Assembly (NCBI GenBank): GCA_965247255.1
Contig: CBDFGS010000011.1
Location: 454,409 to 518,408 of the forward strand
Length of the DNA stretch: 64,000 bases
Direction: 5' to 3'
Origin: CBDFGS01 sp965247255
Lineage (GTDB): Bacteria > Chloroflexota > Dehalococcoidia > Lucifugimonadales > CAUZJF01
In this document: one piece after another, positions 10,124 to 18,875 of the stretch
Position numbering within the stretch: position 1 is the first letter of the stretch
Layout: each line of letters begins with the position of its first letter
Translations under genes and position numbers: made by a program
The notes under the pieces: model-generated
What the model was told of the DNA's origin: nothing
The model's database searches: none
Seen by the model: the letters and a program-made list of their open reading frames with translations, nothing else

Positions 10124-10203
10124 ATCCATGAACCTCCATTAGGTCAGTTCAACAAAACCTGAGCTGTCCGCAGGGCGAATCTGACGGTCTGACGCGACCG
10201 CGG

Positions 10204-10244
10204 AAAAAAACGAAGCAGACGCGATCTCGGACCACGTCTGCCTC
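10204..10244 (-). terminator. rho-independent terminator (minus strand)
   Basis: Read on the minus strand, GCAGACG and CGTCTGC form a seven-base-pair stem (10235-10241 with 10215-10221), followed within four bases by a run of seven T (10204-10210). It lies about 100 bases after the RRM gene, which it probably ends. Confidence 0.8.
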
Positions 10245-10336
10245 GTGCTAGGTGCGTACGATGTCCGGGCCGCCTGCTCATGGGGTTCCGCTTCCGACTG
10301 GAGAGCGAGGCAGCCCGGTCTTGATGGGGGTGCTAG

Positions 10337-10636
10337 TTAAAAGCGGTTGCCGCCGCCGCCGCCAAAGCCCCCCCCCCGAGAACCTCCACGGTCCTCTCGC
10401 GGTCGGGCCTCGTTGACCGTCAGGTCGCGGCCGTTCTGGCTGGTGCCGTTCAGTGCCGCGATGGCGGCCTGGGCCTGCGCCTGGTCGCCCATCTCCACAA
10501 ACCCGAATCCACGCGACCGGCCTGTTTCGCGGTCCGTGATGATTCTGGCAGAGGTCACTTCGCCATGGGCGGCAAAGATCGTCTCCAGACTGGATTCGGT
10601 CTCGTCAAACGAAAGGTTGCCTACATAAATGTTCAT
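10337..10636 (-). CDS. RRM-type RNA-binding protein
   Basis: A 99-residue glycine-rich RNA-binding protein with one RRM domain. RNP2 is IYVGNL (residues 3-8) and RNP1 is RGFGFVEM near residue 43. The C-terminal ~20 residues are Gly/Arg-rich (RGG-like). Bacterial proteins of this layout bind single-stranded RNA and are often cold-inducible. The ribosome site AGGAGC precedes ATG. The long leader (10637 on) and dedicated terminator suggest a strongly expressed single-gene transcript. Confidence 0.9.
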   Translation of the reverse strand: MNIYVGNLSFDETESSLETIFAAHGEVTSARIITDRETGRSRGFGFVEMGDQAQAQAAIAALNGTSQNGRDLTVNEARPREDRGGSRGGGFGGGGGNRF

Positions 10637-10992
10637 ACAACGCTCCTTGTGTGTTGGATCTCCTCATCAACGGCAGCGTCGCATGCGAGTCGAGAGTCAA
10701 GGGACAAACGGGGGAAACGCAGAAGCGGAACGATTTTGCCTTTTGATAGCGGGAGTCACAGGGAGTATAACATATTCTCCCGCGTAGGGTATTCTCAGGC
10801 CTGAGTCGCCACCGCCCTGGTTCGCTGCGTCAGACTCCTTTCTTGCCGCAAAGTTACAGACACCGCCAGGATCAATGGCTAGCGGCCCGTGAGAATCTCG
10901 ATTAACTTGTCCGAACGCCAGGTGAATCTAGCCGATATGCCGGACCACGTTGGAAAGGGAGACCTTCGAGAACTTCTACAGGAGGGTTCCCG
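10637..10992. other. leader/intergenic region of the RRM gene
   Basis: About 355 bases without a gene between two minus-strand genes. It contains the inverted repeat GGGAG...CTCCC around 10761-10781, spanning TATGTTATACT read on the minus strand; TATACT could be the -10 element for the RRM gene, about 130 bases upstream of its start. No good -35 is visible. Nothing else is recognised. Confidence 0.35.
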
Positions 10993-11679
10993 CTATGATG
11001 GAAGGACGTAGATCAGCATAAGTGAATAGACGACGGTAGTAGCAACGATCTCGAGGGCGTGAAAGATCTCGTGGTATCCGAATACGCTTGGGAAGGGATC
11101 AGGTCGGCGAGCCGCATAAACGGCGCCTCCCAGCGAGAACAGGATGCCACTCAATAGCAACAAGATGATCGCTCGTCCTGGCAGGGCACTCAAAAGCTCG
11201 GATATGGCCACAATGCCGGTCCAACCGAGGGTCAGGTATAGCACCACCCGAACCCAACGCGACACCACCGGCTCAGCCAGGCTCACCACGACGCCAGCTC
11301 CGGCCAGTACCGCAACCACCGACAACAGTACGATGGCCCAACCGGTACTCATGAGCATGAGCGCGAACGGCGTGTAGGTTGCCGCGATGAAAACGAAGAT
11401 GATTGAGTGGTCCAGCCGCCTGACGATAGGTCGGAGGCGGCGGCCCAGTGGGACGAGGTGGTAGATCGCGCTTGTCCAATACCGAATGATGAGGCACGAG
11501 CCAAAGATTGTCCCGCCGACTATCCCACGGGGAGAATCAGCTACCAACAGGAGGACAAGTAACCCGAAAGGAGCAACTATCGCGCCGACAAGGTGCGAGT
11601 AGCCTCTAAGAATCGGACGATCAGGAACGTCGGTCTGGGGATTCGTCATGAGCATGAGTCTGTCATCAGGCTTCCGCAT
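10993..11679 (-). CDS. hemolysin III / PAQR family membrane protein
   Basis: An integral membrane protein of 228 residues with seven predicted membrane segments. PAQR/HlyIII signature residues are present: RGYSHLVGA near the start, SAIYHL, LDHSIIFVFIAATYTP, and FGYHEIFHALEIVA near the C-terminus. The invariant Asp and two His are those that bind zinc in adiponectin receptors. The family is linked to membrane lipid homeostasis or hydrolase activity. The start is uncertain: ATG 11679, 11655 and 11649 are all in frame, and homologues usually begin shortly before RGYSH. Confidence 0.88.
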   Translation of the reverse strand: MRKPDDRLMLMTNPQTDVPDRPILRGYSHLVGAIVAPFGLLVLLLVADSPRGIVGGTIFGSCLIIRYWTSAIYHLVPLGRRLRPIVRRLDHSIIFVFIAATYTPFALMLMSTGWAIVLLSVVAVLAGAGVVVSLAEPVVSRWVRVVLYLTLGWTGIVAISELLSALPGRAIILLLLSGILFSLGGAVYAARRPDPFPSVFGYHEIFHALEIVATTVVYSLMLIYVLPS

Positions 11680-11788
11680 CCGGCATTACGGGCGATCTGC
11701 GCGGCCACCGAGCATTCGGTCAGATGCGAAGGCTTTGCAGCACGTGGCTCGCCCGGACCGATGCCCTGGACGCACCGATTATCCTCGC

Positions 11789-12880
11789 CTAGTCGCGCGC
11801 CGCGACGACCTCGCCGTCGGCCTCTATCCGCTGCACCCGCTTGATGCCGGTGAACGCGATGGCTTTGTGCGATGCCTCAATACGCTGGCCTGCCTCCAGT
11901 CGGAGCGCGGTGCCCTTTTCGATGGCGGTGGCCAGCCCGTCGCCGGGATAGCTCGTGAACGGCTCGATAGCGAGGTTGTAGGTGCGCCCGTACCACGGAT
12001 ACCCAAAGCCTCCGCCGAACGACTGCCAGAACCACAAATATCTAAACAGCTCTTTAGGAAACAGCAGTCCGAAGCCAACCTCGGCACGCTGGTCGGTTAC
12101 GGCGTACCATCCCTCAGGCATATCCGTGATGTATGCGGCATCGTATCTCCTGACGCTCTTGGGGTGCACCTTGCTCAGGTCTGAGCTGGTCCCATCCTTG
12201 GCGAGGGCCCAGGGCCAGTCGCTCACCGCGCCGGGCTTGAGGGTCCCGTTGGGGTGGGTCTCGCGGTGGTGGTTGATGACACGTCCGCCGGGAATGTCGA
12301 CAACGCAGTCCTCGCTGAGGAACGGCCCTCCCAGGGCGATGTGGTCTCCCCACACGCAGTGGGCCGCCTCCTCCGCCTCGTTCACCAGCGCGGACTCGAT
12401 GCTCAGCACCGGCGAGCCGCCGGTCAGCGTCAGCGTCTTTTCGAAGAAGAAGGGAGTGCGATAGGTTCGCACCGAAAACCTCGCGGAGACCCTATCCGGC
12501 GTGTCTTCTACGATTACGCAGTCCCACGGCATGGTATTGACCTCGGCGTGCATGCCGAGCTCAGCGCCCCCTACTACTGACGGGTTGCCTCCACCCGGCA
12601 GCACCGTCTGCCAGCCACCCTCGTACTGGTCTATAAACATCCCCAGCGGCGAACCCGTGGTCGGCAAGAATCTCCGCGTGTCGCGAACTCCCCAGGGTGT
12701 GCGCCACAGGAAGTCGGTGTCCGTAGGCTTATGCGCGAACTGGTATATGTCGGCGCCCTTGTCCACGAGCACAACGACGCGCAGCAGCTCGTTTTCCAGC
12801 ACAGCCGTCTTATGCCCGCGATAGGTCCATGAGTCCGATACGCGGCACCCATGGTTACGCTCTAGCTGGTAGTGCGTCAC
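11789..12880 (-). CDS. DUF4432 / galactose mutarotase-like protein
   Basis: A 363-residue beta-sandwich protein of the aldose-1-epimerase-like superfamily (DUF4432 type). Features seen are LRVVVLVDKGADIYQFAHK near the N-terminus, the segment GGWQTVLPGGGNPS, and HCVWGDHIALGGPF with conserved His and Asp. The start is GTG 12880 with GGAGG four bases upstream. Family members are thought to bind or epimerise sugars, and no catalytic reaction is proven. It heads a minus-strand group with the thioredoxin reductase-like gene but is separated from it by a palindromic repeat. Confidence 0.75.
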   Translation of the reverse strand: MTHYQLERNHGCRVSDSWTYRGHKTAVLENELLRVVVLVDKGADIYQFAHKPTDTDFLWRTPWGVRDTRRFLPTTGSPLGMFIDQYEGGWQTVLPGGGNPSVVGGAELGMHAEVNTMPWDCVIVEDTPDRVSARFSVRTYRTPFFFEKTLTLTGGSPVLSIESALVNEAEEAAHCVWGDHIALGGPFLSEDCVVDIPGGRVINHHRETHPNGTLKPGAVSDWPWALAKDGTSSDLSKVHPKSVRRYDAAYITDMPEGWYAVTDQRAEVGFGLLFPKELFRYLWFWQSFGGGFGYPWYGRTYNLAIEPFTSYPGDGLATAIEKGTALRLEAGQRIEASHKAIAFTGIKRVQRIEADGEVVAARD

Positions 12881-12893
12881 TCCGCCTCCGAAT

Positions 12894-12977
12894 TCTCACC
12901 ACGGAGCACACAGAGACCACGGAGAAGAAGAACCAACGTATCTCTTCCTCAGTGTGCTCCGTGCCCTCAGTGGTGAG
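12894..12977. repeat. imperfect palindromic repeat (ACCACGGAG type)
   Basis: The left arm CTCACCACGGAGCACACAG is mirrored by a right arm ending GTGCCCTCAGTGGTGAG, making an 84-base imperfect palindrome between two minus-strand genes. Sequences rich in 'cac-ggag-acac-agag' of this type are dispersed repeats in many large bacterial genomes. A one-arm copy occurs at 15687-15718. Confidence 0.65.
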
Positions 12978-13039
12978 CCATCCCAGGGTGGAGCGAGGCG
13001 CATGGGGGTGCGATGTGAGCCGCGACGTAAAACTAGCGC

Positions 13040-14023
13040 TCAGTCCGCCCCCACTGGGATGGCCTTGGCATGCCACTTGCATGCCTCGGGGTGCTCGGAG
13101 AGGTCGCTGTAGGCTGACGTGGCCGCGATCGCTCCCTGCGCCGCCGCCGTGACGGTCTGCTTTAGAGTACCCGAAGCGTCGGTCAGGTCGCCGGCGGCCA
13201 GCAGGCCGTGGACGCTGGTACGCATGAGCTTGTCGACCTCGACCTCGTTCTGGTCGTTCAGCCTGGCGCCCAGCTGGTTCGGCAGCTCCACGCGGGGGTC
13301 GGCCCCGATCTCGATGAACAGCCCGTCGACCTTGATCTCGTTGCCGCCCCCGAATGGCTGGTCGAGGACGATACTCGACAAGCCGTCCTCGCCTTTTAGC
13401 TCCGTCACGTTGGTACTTAGCACCTGCTCGATATTGGAGGCCTCATTGAGTTGCTTCACCACGACCGGCTCGGGTCGGGTGAACTTTTCGCGACGGTATA
13501 TCAGATAGACCTTTTCGGCGTACCGGCTGATCAGCACGGCGCCTTCGACGGCGGCGTTGCCGCCCCCGACCACCGCGACGGTGTTGCCCCGGTGAAGCGG
13601 GGCGTCGCACGTCGAGCAGAACGATACGCCCCTGCCTATCCACTCCTCCTCGTGCTCAAGGCCGATTTTCCGTCGCTCCCTGCCGACGGCCAGGATCACC
13701 GTAGACGAGTGAAACGTCTCTCCGTTGCTTGTCGATGCCCTGAAGCTGTGCCCGTCGCGCTCCAGCGTGACCACCTTGTCGTCCACGATAGGGACCTCGT
13801 ACTTGTCCACCTGCTCGCGGAACTTCATCATCAGATCGAAACCGTCGATATCGGCGTATCCGGGGTAGTTCTCGATCATGCCGCCGATGGCGGTCTCGCC
13901 CCCGAAGGTCTCGCCGACCACGACCGACTTCAGCTGGTACCTGGCCGCGTAGAGGGCCGCCGAGAAGGCCGCAGCGCCCTGGCCTGCGATTAATACCTCA
14001 TAATCGTTGTTTGGCGTGGTCAC
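13040..14023 (-). CDS. thioredoxin reductase-like flavoprotein
   Basis: A two-domain FAD/NAD(P) oxidoreductase, about 327 residues. It has the redox-active disulfide C136-S-T-C139 (CSTCDAPL), the pyridine-nucleotide motif VVGGGNAAVEGA and the second FAD motif AAGDLTD near residue 280. The first FAD motif is IAGQGAAAFSAA instead of the usual GxGPAG, an unusual variant. GTG 14023 is chosen because GAGGGG lies eight bases upstream; GTG 14032 has no space for a site. It would reduce thioredoxin or a glutaredoxin-like partner with NADPH; no thioredoxin is adjacent. Confidence 0.85.
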   Translation of the reverse strand: MTTPNNDYEVLIAGQGAAAFSAALYAARYQLKSVVVGETFGGETAIGGMIENYPGYADIDGFDLMMKFREQVDKYEVPIVDDKVVTLERDGHSFRASTSNGETFHSSTVILAVGRERRKIGLEHEEEWIGRGVSFCSTCDAPLHRGNTVAVVGGGNAAVEGAVLISRYAEKVYLIYRREKFTRPEPVVVKQLNEASNIEQVLSTNVTELKGEDGLSSIVLDQPFGGGNEIKVDGLFIEIGADPRVELPNQLGARLNDQNEVEVDKLMRTSVHGLLAAGDLTDASGTLKQTVTAAAQGAIAATSAYSDLSEHPEACKWHAKAIPVGAD

Positions 14024-14121
14024 CTGTGTCACCCCTCATGTGTAGCTAAATATCCCACAATTACGATGCCGCCCTGGTGGTTTACGGTGCAAAAAGCACG
14101 TCGCGTCCGTCCCGTGTGCGC

Positions 14122-14871
14122 TTAGTGGAACACGCGGCCGGAGTCCACGACCAGAGTCTGTCCCGTGATGCTGTCGGTCCTACAGAACTCGACCACCTGG
14201 ACGGCGACGTCGTCCTTGTCCGCGGCCCTCTTCAGCAGCGAGCCGGCCTTTGCGCGCTCCTGATATTCCGGGGCGAGGTTGGCGGACATTCTGGTGCCCT
14301 CCAGGAATCCCGGCGCAACGCAGTTGACCAGCACCTCGGGCGCGAGGGCGACGGCCATGCACTTTGTCAGATGGTTCAGCGCCGCCTTCGACACGGCGTA
14401 CGGTATCGACGAGCCCGAAGGCCCCATGCCCGCGACTGACGAGATATTCACTATCCGGCCCGACCCCTGGCCCCTCATGAGACCGGCAACGGCCTTGATA
14501 CAGTACATCGGGCCGTTGAGATTGACGCTCATGATCTTGTCCCAGTCGTCGTAGGTCATCGCGTCGAGGTCGGCGAAAGGGATCCACTTGTTGTAGGCGG
14601 CGTCGTTCACGAGTATGTCGACCTTGCCGAAGCGCCGGTCCGCCGCGCTCACCATCTCCTCTACCTGGGTCGGGTTGGTCACGTCGCATTGGAAGGTGTC
14701 GGCCTCGACTCCAGAAGTGCGTAGCTCTTCGGCCAGGGCCTCCGCCTGCTCGCGGCCAGCGTTGTAGACCGCGGCGACGTTAACGCCCGCCTCGGCGAGC
14801 TTATGGCTGATGCGGCCGCCCAACGCCCCGCTGCCGCCGGTAACGATCGCCGTCGCGCCGTTCAAGTTCAT
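14122..14871 (-). CDS. SDR family oxidoreductase
   Basis: A classical short-chain dehydrogenase/reductase of 249 residues. Cofactor motif TGGSGALGG (11-19), N117 in SVNLNG, S145, Y158 and K162 (YAVSK) form the complete catalytic tetrad; the usual NNAG is replaced by NDAA. The C-terminal ITGQTLVVDSG is the family's substrate/cofactor clamp. It closely resembles 3-oxoacyl-ACP reductase (FabG)-type members, but the true substrate is unknown. ATG 14871 has GGAGGG seven bases upstream; the longer open frame to 15165 overlaps the divergent methyltransferase and is not believed. Confidence 0.9.
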   Translation of the reverse strand: MNLNGATAIVTGGSGALGGRISHKLAEAGVNVAAVYNAGREQAEALAEELRTSGVEADTFQCDVTNPTQVEEMVSAADRRFGKVDILVNDAAYNKWIPFADLDAMTYDDWDKIMSVNLNGPMYCIKAVAGLMRGQGSGRIVNISSVAGMGPSGSSIPYAVSKAALNHLTKCMAVALAPEVLVNCVAPGFLEGTRMSANLAPEYQERAKAGSLLKRAADKDDVAVQVVEFCRTDSITGQTLVVDSGRVFH

Positions 14872-15062
14872 CCGGGCCCTCCGTCTAGTCCAGGCGAGAT
14901 TATAGCATGCGCCAAGCCCCCAGACGCCCTTCGGCTGCGGCCAGGATAGGCACCTAGGAGGACACGTCGGCTCACCTGCAACCACCTGAGTCACCCCTAC
15001 GGGTTGCCCTCCTGTTGACACCGCGGTCCCGCCCCTGGTGCAATGCGCTAGAGGAGGAGCAT

Positions 15063-15677
15063 GTGAGCCTGTCCCAGCGCTACTTCGCGACATTCTACGA
15101 CCTGTTGCACGGGGCCGTCGAGCGCAGACTGGTGCCGTACCGCGAGATGACGGCGGGGCGGGCAATGGGCGACGTCCTGGAGATAGGAGCGGGCTCCGGC
15201 GCCAACCTGCCGTACTACGCCGAATCCGCCCGGCTCACCCTGGTCGAGCCCAATCCTTTCATGGCGAATCGGCTCCGACGCAGGGTTGAAAGCCTCGAGC
15301 GCGTGGCGACCATCGTCGAGGACGCGGGCGAGGCTCTCCCGCTGGCTGAGGCGAGCTTCGACTGCGTCGTCACGACGCTCGTGCTATGCATGGTCGATGA
15401 GTTGGAAACGGTCCTGCGGGAGGCGCGACGCGTCCTGAGGGATGGAGGGAGCTTCTACTTCTACGAGCACGTCGCTTCCGAGGGGCGGGCAAGGCGGGGG
15501 CTGGAGGACGCGATTAACCCCGCGTGGCGGTTCCTGACCACCGGATGCAACCTGAACCGGGACATCGCCGGAGCCATACGTGAGGCTGGGTTTGCGGAGG
15601 TGGAGTTGAGCGCGTTCGACTTCTCAGTCGGCCTTCCGTGGACACTGCCCAACATCGTGGGCGTCGCCAAGGCTTGA
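15063..15677 (+). CDS. class I SAM-dependent methyltransferase
   Basis: A 204-residue methyltransferase of the UbiE/METTL7-like group. Motif I is VLEIGAGSGANLPYY near residue 35, the acidic loop ends in LVEPNP, and the motif IV region is ASFDCVVTTLVLC, followed by VLRDGGSFYFYEH. The start is GTG 15063 with GAGGAGG five bases upstream. METTL7-type members methylate small thiols or lipids; the substrate here is unknown. It is transcribed divergently from the SDR gene. Confidence 0.85.
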   Translation: MSLSQRYFATFYDLLHGAVERRLVPYREMTAGRAMGDVLEIGAGSGANLPYYAESARLTLVEPNPFMANRLRRRVESLERVATIVEDAGEALPLAEASFDCVVTTLVLCMVDELETVLREARRVLRDGGSFYFYEHVASEGRARRGLEDAINPAWRFLTTGCNLNRDIAGAIREAGFAEVELSAFDFSVGLPWTLPNIVGVAKA

Positions 15678-15686
15678 GCCCCCGAA

Positions 15687-15718
15687 TCTCACCGCAGAGC
15701 ACGCAGAGGGCGCTGAGG
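15687..15718. repeat. half copy of the ACCACGGAG-type repeat
   Basis: TCTCACCGCAGAGCACGCAG followed by AGGGCGCTGAGG matches the left arm of the palindromic repeat at 12894-12977. No mirrored right arm follows. It lies between two convergent methyltransferase genes. Confidence 0.5.
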
Positions 15719-15786
15719 GGGACTATGTCAAGATAGGGGGACTGCCAGGCCGGCCGATAGGGAGCTAACGAGGATGGAAGACCGGA

Positions 15787-16560
15787 CTAGCGAGGCTTAT
15801 GCGCCTCGATGACGTAGTGGCTATTGGTCAGCACGAGTCCGTGTTCTCTTGTCACGCTGCGCTCGAAGGCAAGCAACGCGTCGAGGTCTCGTTCCACGTC
15901 GAACTCCGGTATCGTCCATGGAGTAGCCACGAGCATGTAAACGAACTCTCCGAGGCTGCGGTAAGCTTCCTGGGCGTCATGGGTTTCGGCTCGCGTCACC
16001 GTTAGGCCGCCGTTGCGAAAGCCATCCTGGTAGAGCTCGAAGTGTGGGCCCAAATTGGTCATGCGAGGAAAAAACTCCCGCAGCTCCTGCCAGTTGCTGT
16101 TCGCGACTTGCTGGGTCAGCAAGTGCCCACCGGGCGCCAGGACCCTGACGACCTCGACCGGACTCAGATCTTCGTGTTGGTCGATGACTAGCTCAAAGCT
16201 GGCGTCTGCGAACGGTAAATGGCGGCTGGACGCATACGTCGTGAGGATGCCTTTCGCCGACAGCCGCTCGGCTGCGACGGCAACGTTGGGTAGCCAACTT
16301 TCCGTCGCGACCGCGCGGCCCGCGTATCCTTGGCAAAGCTCCGCGAACACCTCGCCACCGCCCGTTCCCAAGTCCAGCACAGAAGCAGCGTCTGCCACAA
16401 GCGCGCGCGCTTGTGGCACGTAGTTCCAGGGCAGGGCCGGACCTAGTGGCTTCGCCTCTACCTCGAACGTCCAGCCGCTCATCCGTTTCGCCTTGTCCAC
16501 GTAGGCGCCAAGCTCCCGCATAGCGCGGTCCCTATCGAGGCTGGACATAAGTGGTTCCAT
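15787..16560 (-). CDS. class I SAM-dependent methyltransferase
   Basis: A second, unrelated methyltransferase, about 257 residues. Motif I is SVLDLGTGGGEVFAEL, followed by AVATESWLPNVAVA, SFELVIDQHEDLSP and VLAPGGHLLTQQV. The layout matches ubiE-like small-molecule methyltransferases. ATG 16560 is chosen tentatively (AGGG six bases upstream); ATG 16548 and 16626 are alternatives. No neighbour points to a substrate. It converges on the other methyltransferase, with a repeat between them. Confidence 0.8.
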   Translation of the reverse strand: MEPLMSSLDRDRAMRELGAYVDKAKRMSGWTFEVEAKPLGPALPWNYVPQARALVADAASVLDLGTGGGEVFAELCQGYAGRAVATESWLPNVAVAAERLSAKGILTTYASSRHLPFADASFELVIDQHEDLSPVEVVRVLAPGGHLLTQQVANSNWQELREFFPRMTNLGPHFELYQDGFRNGGLTVTRAETHDAQEAYRSLGEFVYMLVATPWTIPEFDVERDLDALLAFERSVTREHGLVLTNSHYVIEAHKPR

Positions 16561-16711
16561 GGGCATCCCTGGATAGCAGATCTCGAGGCCGCACGTGAGC
16601 ATGATCATGGAGTCGGCGCATGCCATACTACGGCGCGGCGCGCGGTTCAGAGCCGCGGTCGCGAGGGCCCGACCGCGATGACTGGGGTGGGTCTGATCAG
16701 CGCGGTGAAGT

Positions 16712-16987
16712 CTAGCCGCCGGCCACGGCAGGGACTACGCTGATCTCGTCTCCGGTATCGATGGCGGTATCGAGGCCTTGTAAGAACCGCACGTCCTCAC
16801 CGTTGATGTAGACGTTCACGAACGCCCGCAGCTCTCCGGTCTCGTCGCGCAGCCGGTCGTTCATCCCTGGAAACTGGCCGTCCAGGGAGTCGATGATCCC
16901 CCGGAGGTCTGCTCCGTCGGCCTCGACCTTGTCTTGGCCGTCCGTCAGGCGGCGTAGCGGCGTAGGCACCCTTACCATCACGCTCAT
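16712..16987 (-). CDS. MoaD/ThiS-like sulfur carrier protein
   Basis: A beta-grasp sulfur-carrier protein of 91 residues ending in ...VAGG, the Gly-Gly tail that is activated and thiocarboxylated. Typical features are VRVPTPLRRLTDG at the start and VNVYINGEDVRFLQGLDT and EISVVPAVAGG toward the end. It is the last gene of a minus-strand unit with a NIL-domain protein and a threonine synthase-like enzyme. That linkage suggests sulfur delivery in amino-acid synthesis rather than molybdopterin or thiamine synthesis, for which no genes are near. ATG 16987 follows GGAGGAC. Confidence 0.88.
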   Translation of the reverse strand: MSVMVRVPTPLRRLTDGQDKVEADGADLRGIIDSLDGQFPGMNDRLRDETGELRAFVNVYINGEDVRFLQGLDTAIDTGDEISVVPAVAGG

Positions 16988-17022
16988 CTTTAGAAGTCCT
17001 CCCTGCGAGTCTGCATCAGCCG

Positions 17023-17265
17023 CTATCCTTCGATCACGTCGCCGGCAACCGGGTCTACGCGCACGCCCGTGGAGGTGACCCACTCTATGCCCCGGGCGAT
17101 CTCGTCCTCGTCGCCCTCGAGCTCGAGGACCACCCATCCCATGTCCTCACGCACGTCTGCGCGCCTTATATTCGTCACGACCTTAAACTTATGCCCGAGG
17201 TCGTAGATTACCGGTGTCGGTATCTGTTCCTGGGGAAAGGTGAACTTGACTCGCCTATTGCCCAT
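17023..17265 (-). CDS. NIL-domain protein
   Basis: An 80-residue stand-alone NIL domain, the ACT-like ligand-binding domain known from methionine ABC ATPases and from NIL-ferredoxins of homocysteine synthesis. It begins RRVKFTFPQEQIPTPVIYDL and has VVTNIRRADVREDMGWVVLELEG. No ferredoxin cluster motif is present. It lies between the threonine synthase-like gene and the sulfur carrier with gaps of 20 and 35 bases, so it is co-transcribed. GAGG precedes ATG 17265. Its probable role is an amino-acid sensor or partner in homocysteine/threonine branch metabolism. Confidence 0.85.
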   Translation of the reverse strand: MGNRRVKFTFPQEQIPTPVIYDLGHKFKVVTNIRRADVREDMGWVVLELEGDEDEIARGIEWVTSTGVRVDPVAGDVIEG

Positions 17266-17285
17266 CGTCCTCACAATTGTTGTGT

Positions 17286-18512
17286 TTACAGCTGTCCGTC
17301 CATCGCCGCTATAAACTCGTCGTAGTTCGGGGCCGTCCGCACCGGCTCCACCAGGTGCTCGACCACCTCCTGGGTCTTCAGCCCATTCCCGGTGATGAAA
17401 GCCACCGTAAGCTCGTCCGGCTTTATCTTTCCGGTGTTCACGAGCCTGCGCAGGCTGGAGATCACGACCCCGCCGGCGCTCTCGGTGTATATCCCTTCGG
17501 TCTCCGCCAGCAGCTGGATTCCCTCGGCTATCTCGTCTTCCAGCGCCGCCACCGCCGTACCGCCCGTCTCCGCCAGGGTCTCGAGGGCGAAAGTGCCGGC
17601 CGCCGGGTTGCCGATCGCCAACGACTTGGCGATGGTGTCCGGGATCACCGGGCGCACCTGTTTCGATTCGAGGTTGAATGCCTCGACGATGGGCGAGCAT
17701 CCCTGCGGCTGCGCCAGGTGCATTCGGGTGTTGACGTCGCTTATCAGCCCGACGTCTTGCATCTCTTGAAGGCCCTTCCATATTTTGGTGTGGAGCTCGC
17801 CGGACGCCGCCGGTACGACGCAGTGGTCAGGGGCGCTCCATCCGAGCTGCTCCGCCACCTCGTAGCCCAGCGTCTTGCTCCCCTCGGCATAGAAGGGACG
17901 CATATTGATGTTGACGAACGCCCAGTGAAGGTCGTCGGCCAGCTCGCTGCAGAAGCGGTTCGCCTGGTCGTACGTCCCCTCCACCGCGACCAGGGTCGGG
18001 CCGTACACCGCGGTCTGGATAATCTTGCCGGGCTCTAGGTATGCGGGGTAGAACACCAGGGTGCGCATGCCGGCCTTGGCGCCGTGGGCCGCTACCGCGC
18101 CCATCAGGTTTCCCGTGGATACGCACGCAAGGGTCTCGAACTCGAACTCCAGCGCCTTCGTGGTCGTCACCGAGACGGGCCGGTCCTTGAAGGAGAACGT
18201 CGGGTTCACGCTGTCGTTCTTGATGTATAGGTGTTCGAGACCCAACAGCCTCCCGAGGTTCTTGGCCCTGAGCAGCGGCGTGAACCCCGTGGCCAAGTCG
18301 ACAGCCGCCTCCGCATCCACGGGCAGGAAGTCATGGTACCGCCACATAGTCAGCGGGCCGTCGGCGATGCTCTTTCTTGTCACCGTCCGCGCAATCGACT
18401 CGTAGTCGTAGCTGACTTCGAGCGGCCCGAAGCAGAACTCGCATGCGTTGATTGGCTCGACTGGGTACTCTCTATCGCACCCTCGGCACCGCAGGGCCGT
18501 CACGTGAGACAA
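17286..18512 (-). CDS. thrC: threonine synthase-like PLP enzyme
   Basis: A fold-type II PLP enzyme of 408 residues. An N-terminal zinc ribbon (C9, C12, C24, C27: CRGC...CEFC) precedes the core, and the PLP-binding lysine is K109 in PTFSFKDRP. Near residue 130 is STGNLMGAVAAHG, and the phosphate-binding and C-terminal FITGNGLK segments are also present. The start is TTG 18512 with GGAG seven bases upstream. Annotated family members convert O-phosphohomoserine to threonine. The linked NIL and MoaD-like genes raise the alternative that it makes homocysteine or another sulfur amino acid from the same activated substrate using a carrier-bound sulfur. Confidence 0.85.
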   Translation of the reverse strand: MSHVTALRCRGCDREYPVEPINACEFCFGPLEVSYDYESIARTVTRKSIADGPLTMWRYHDFLPVDAEAAVDLATGFTPLLRAKNLGRLLGLEHLYIKNDSVNPTFSFKDRPVSVTTTKALEFEFETLACVSTGNLMGAVAAHGAKAGMRTLVFYPAYLEPGKIIQTAVYGPTLVAVEGTYDQANRFCSELADDLHWAFVNINMRPFYAEGSKTLGYEVAEQLGWSAPDHCVVPAASGELHTKIWKGLQEMQDVGLISDVNTRMHLAQPQGCSPIVEAFNLESKQVRPVIPDTIAKSLAIGNPAAGTFALETLAETGGTAVAALEDEIAEGIQLLAETEGIYTESAGGVVISSLRRLVNTGKIKPDELTVAFITGNGLKTQEVVEHLVEPVRTAPNYDEFIAAMDGQL

Positions 18513-18875
18513 CGGAGCGCTCCTTCGAGACGAACGAGGAGGATGGGTCGCGGGCGGGGTAAACACACCGCCATGCCCGCTTGGGAATGGTAGCAACGGC
18601 CAATCTGCGTTGTCAAGAAAAATTGCTCGTCAGCCAAGGGGGCCACGACGAACGGTCCCAGGGATCTCAGCGGTCGCTCATCGCAGCATCCCACGCATCC
18701 TCAACCGTGGCCGGAACGCCGCCGCATCCACGTGGCTGCACGATGAGCACACAGGTGTACCCACCGATGCCAGCCCCCGCCGACGCTCATACGGTCAGAT
18801 TGACACCTCGGGGCCGGTAGGACTGCTTGGATCGTCTCTCGTCGTCCCTTGGGCTGCCCGGAATGGAGGGTGGAC
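18513..18875. other. divergent intergenic region
   Basis: About 360 bases between the divergent threonine synthase-like gene and a plus-strand coiled-coil gene. Short open frames cross it without ribosome sites or recognisable content. It should hold the promoters of both units, but I see no convincing -35/-10 pair. Confidence 0.35.

Noticed and set aside
14872..15165. N-terminal extension of the SDR gene
   Set aside because: It overlaps the start of the divergent methyltransferase, is Pro/Arg-rich, and a better ATG with GGAGGG lies at 14871.
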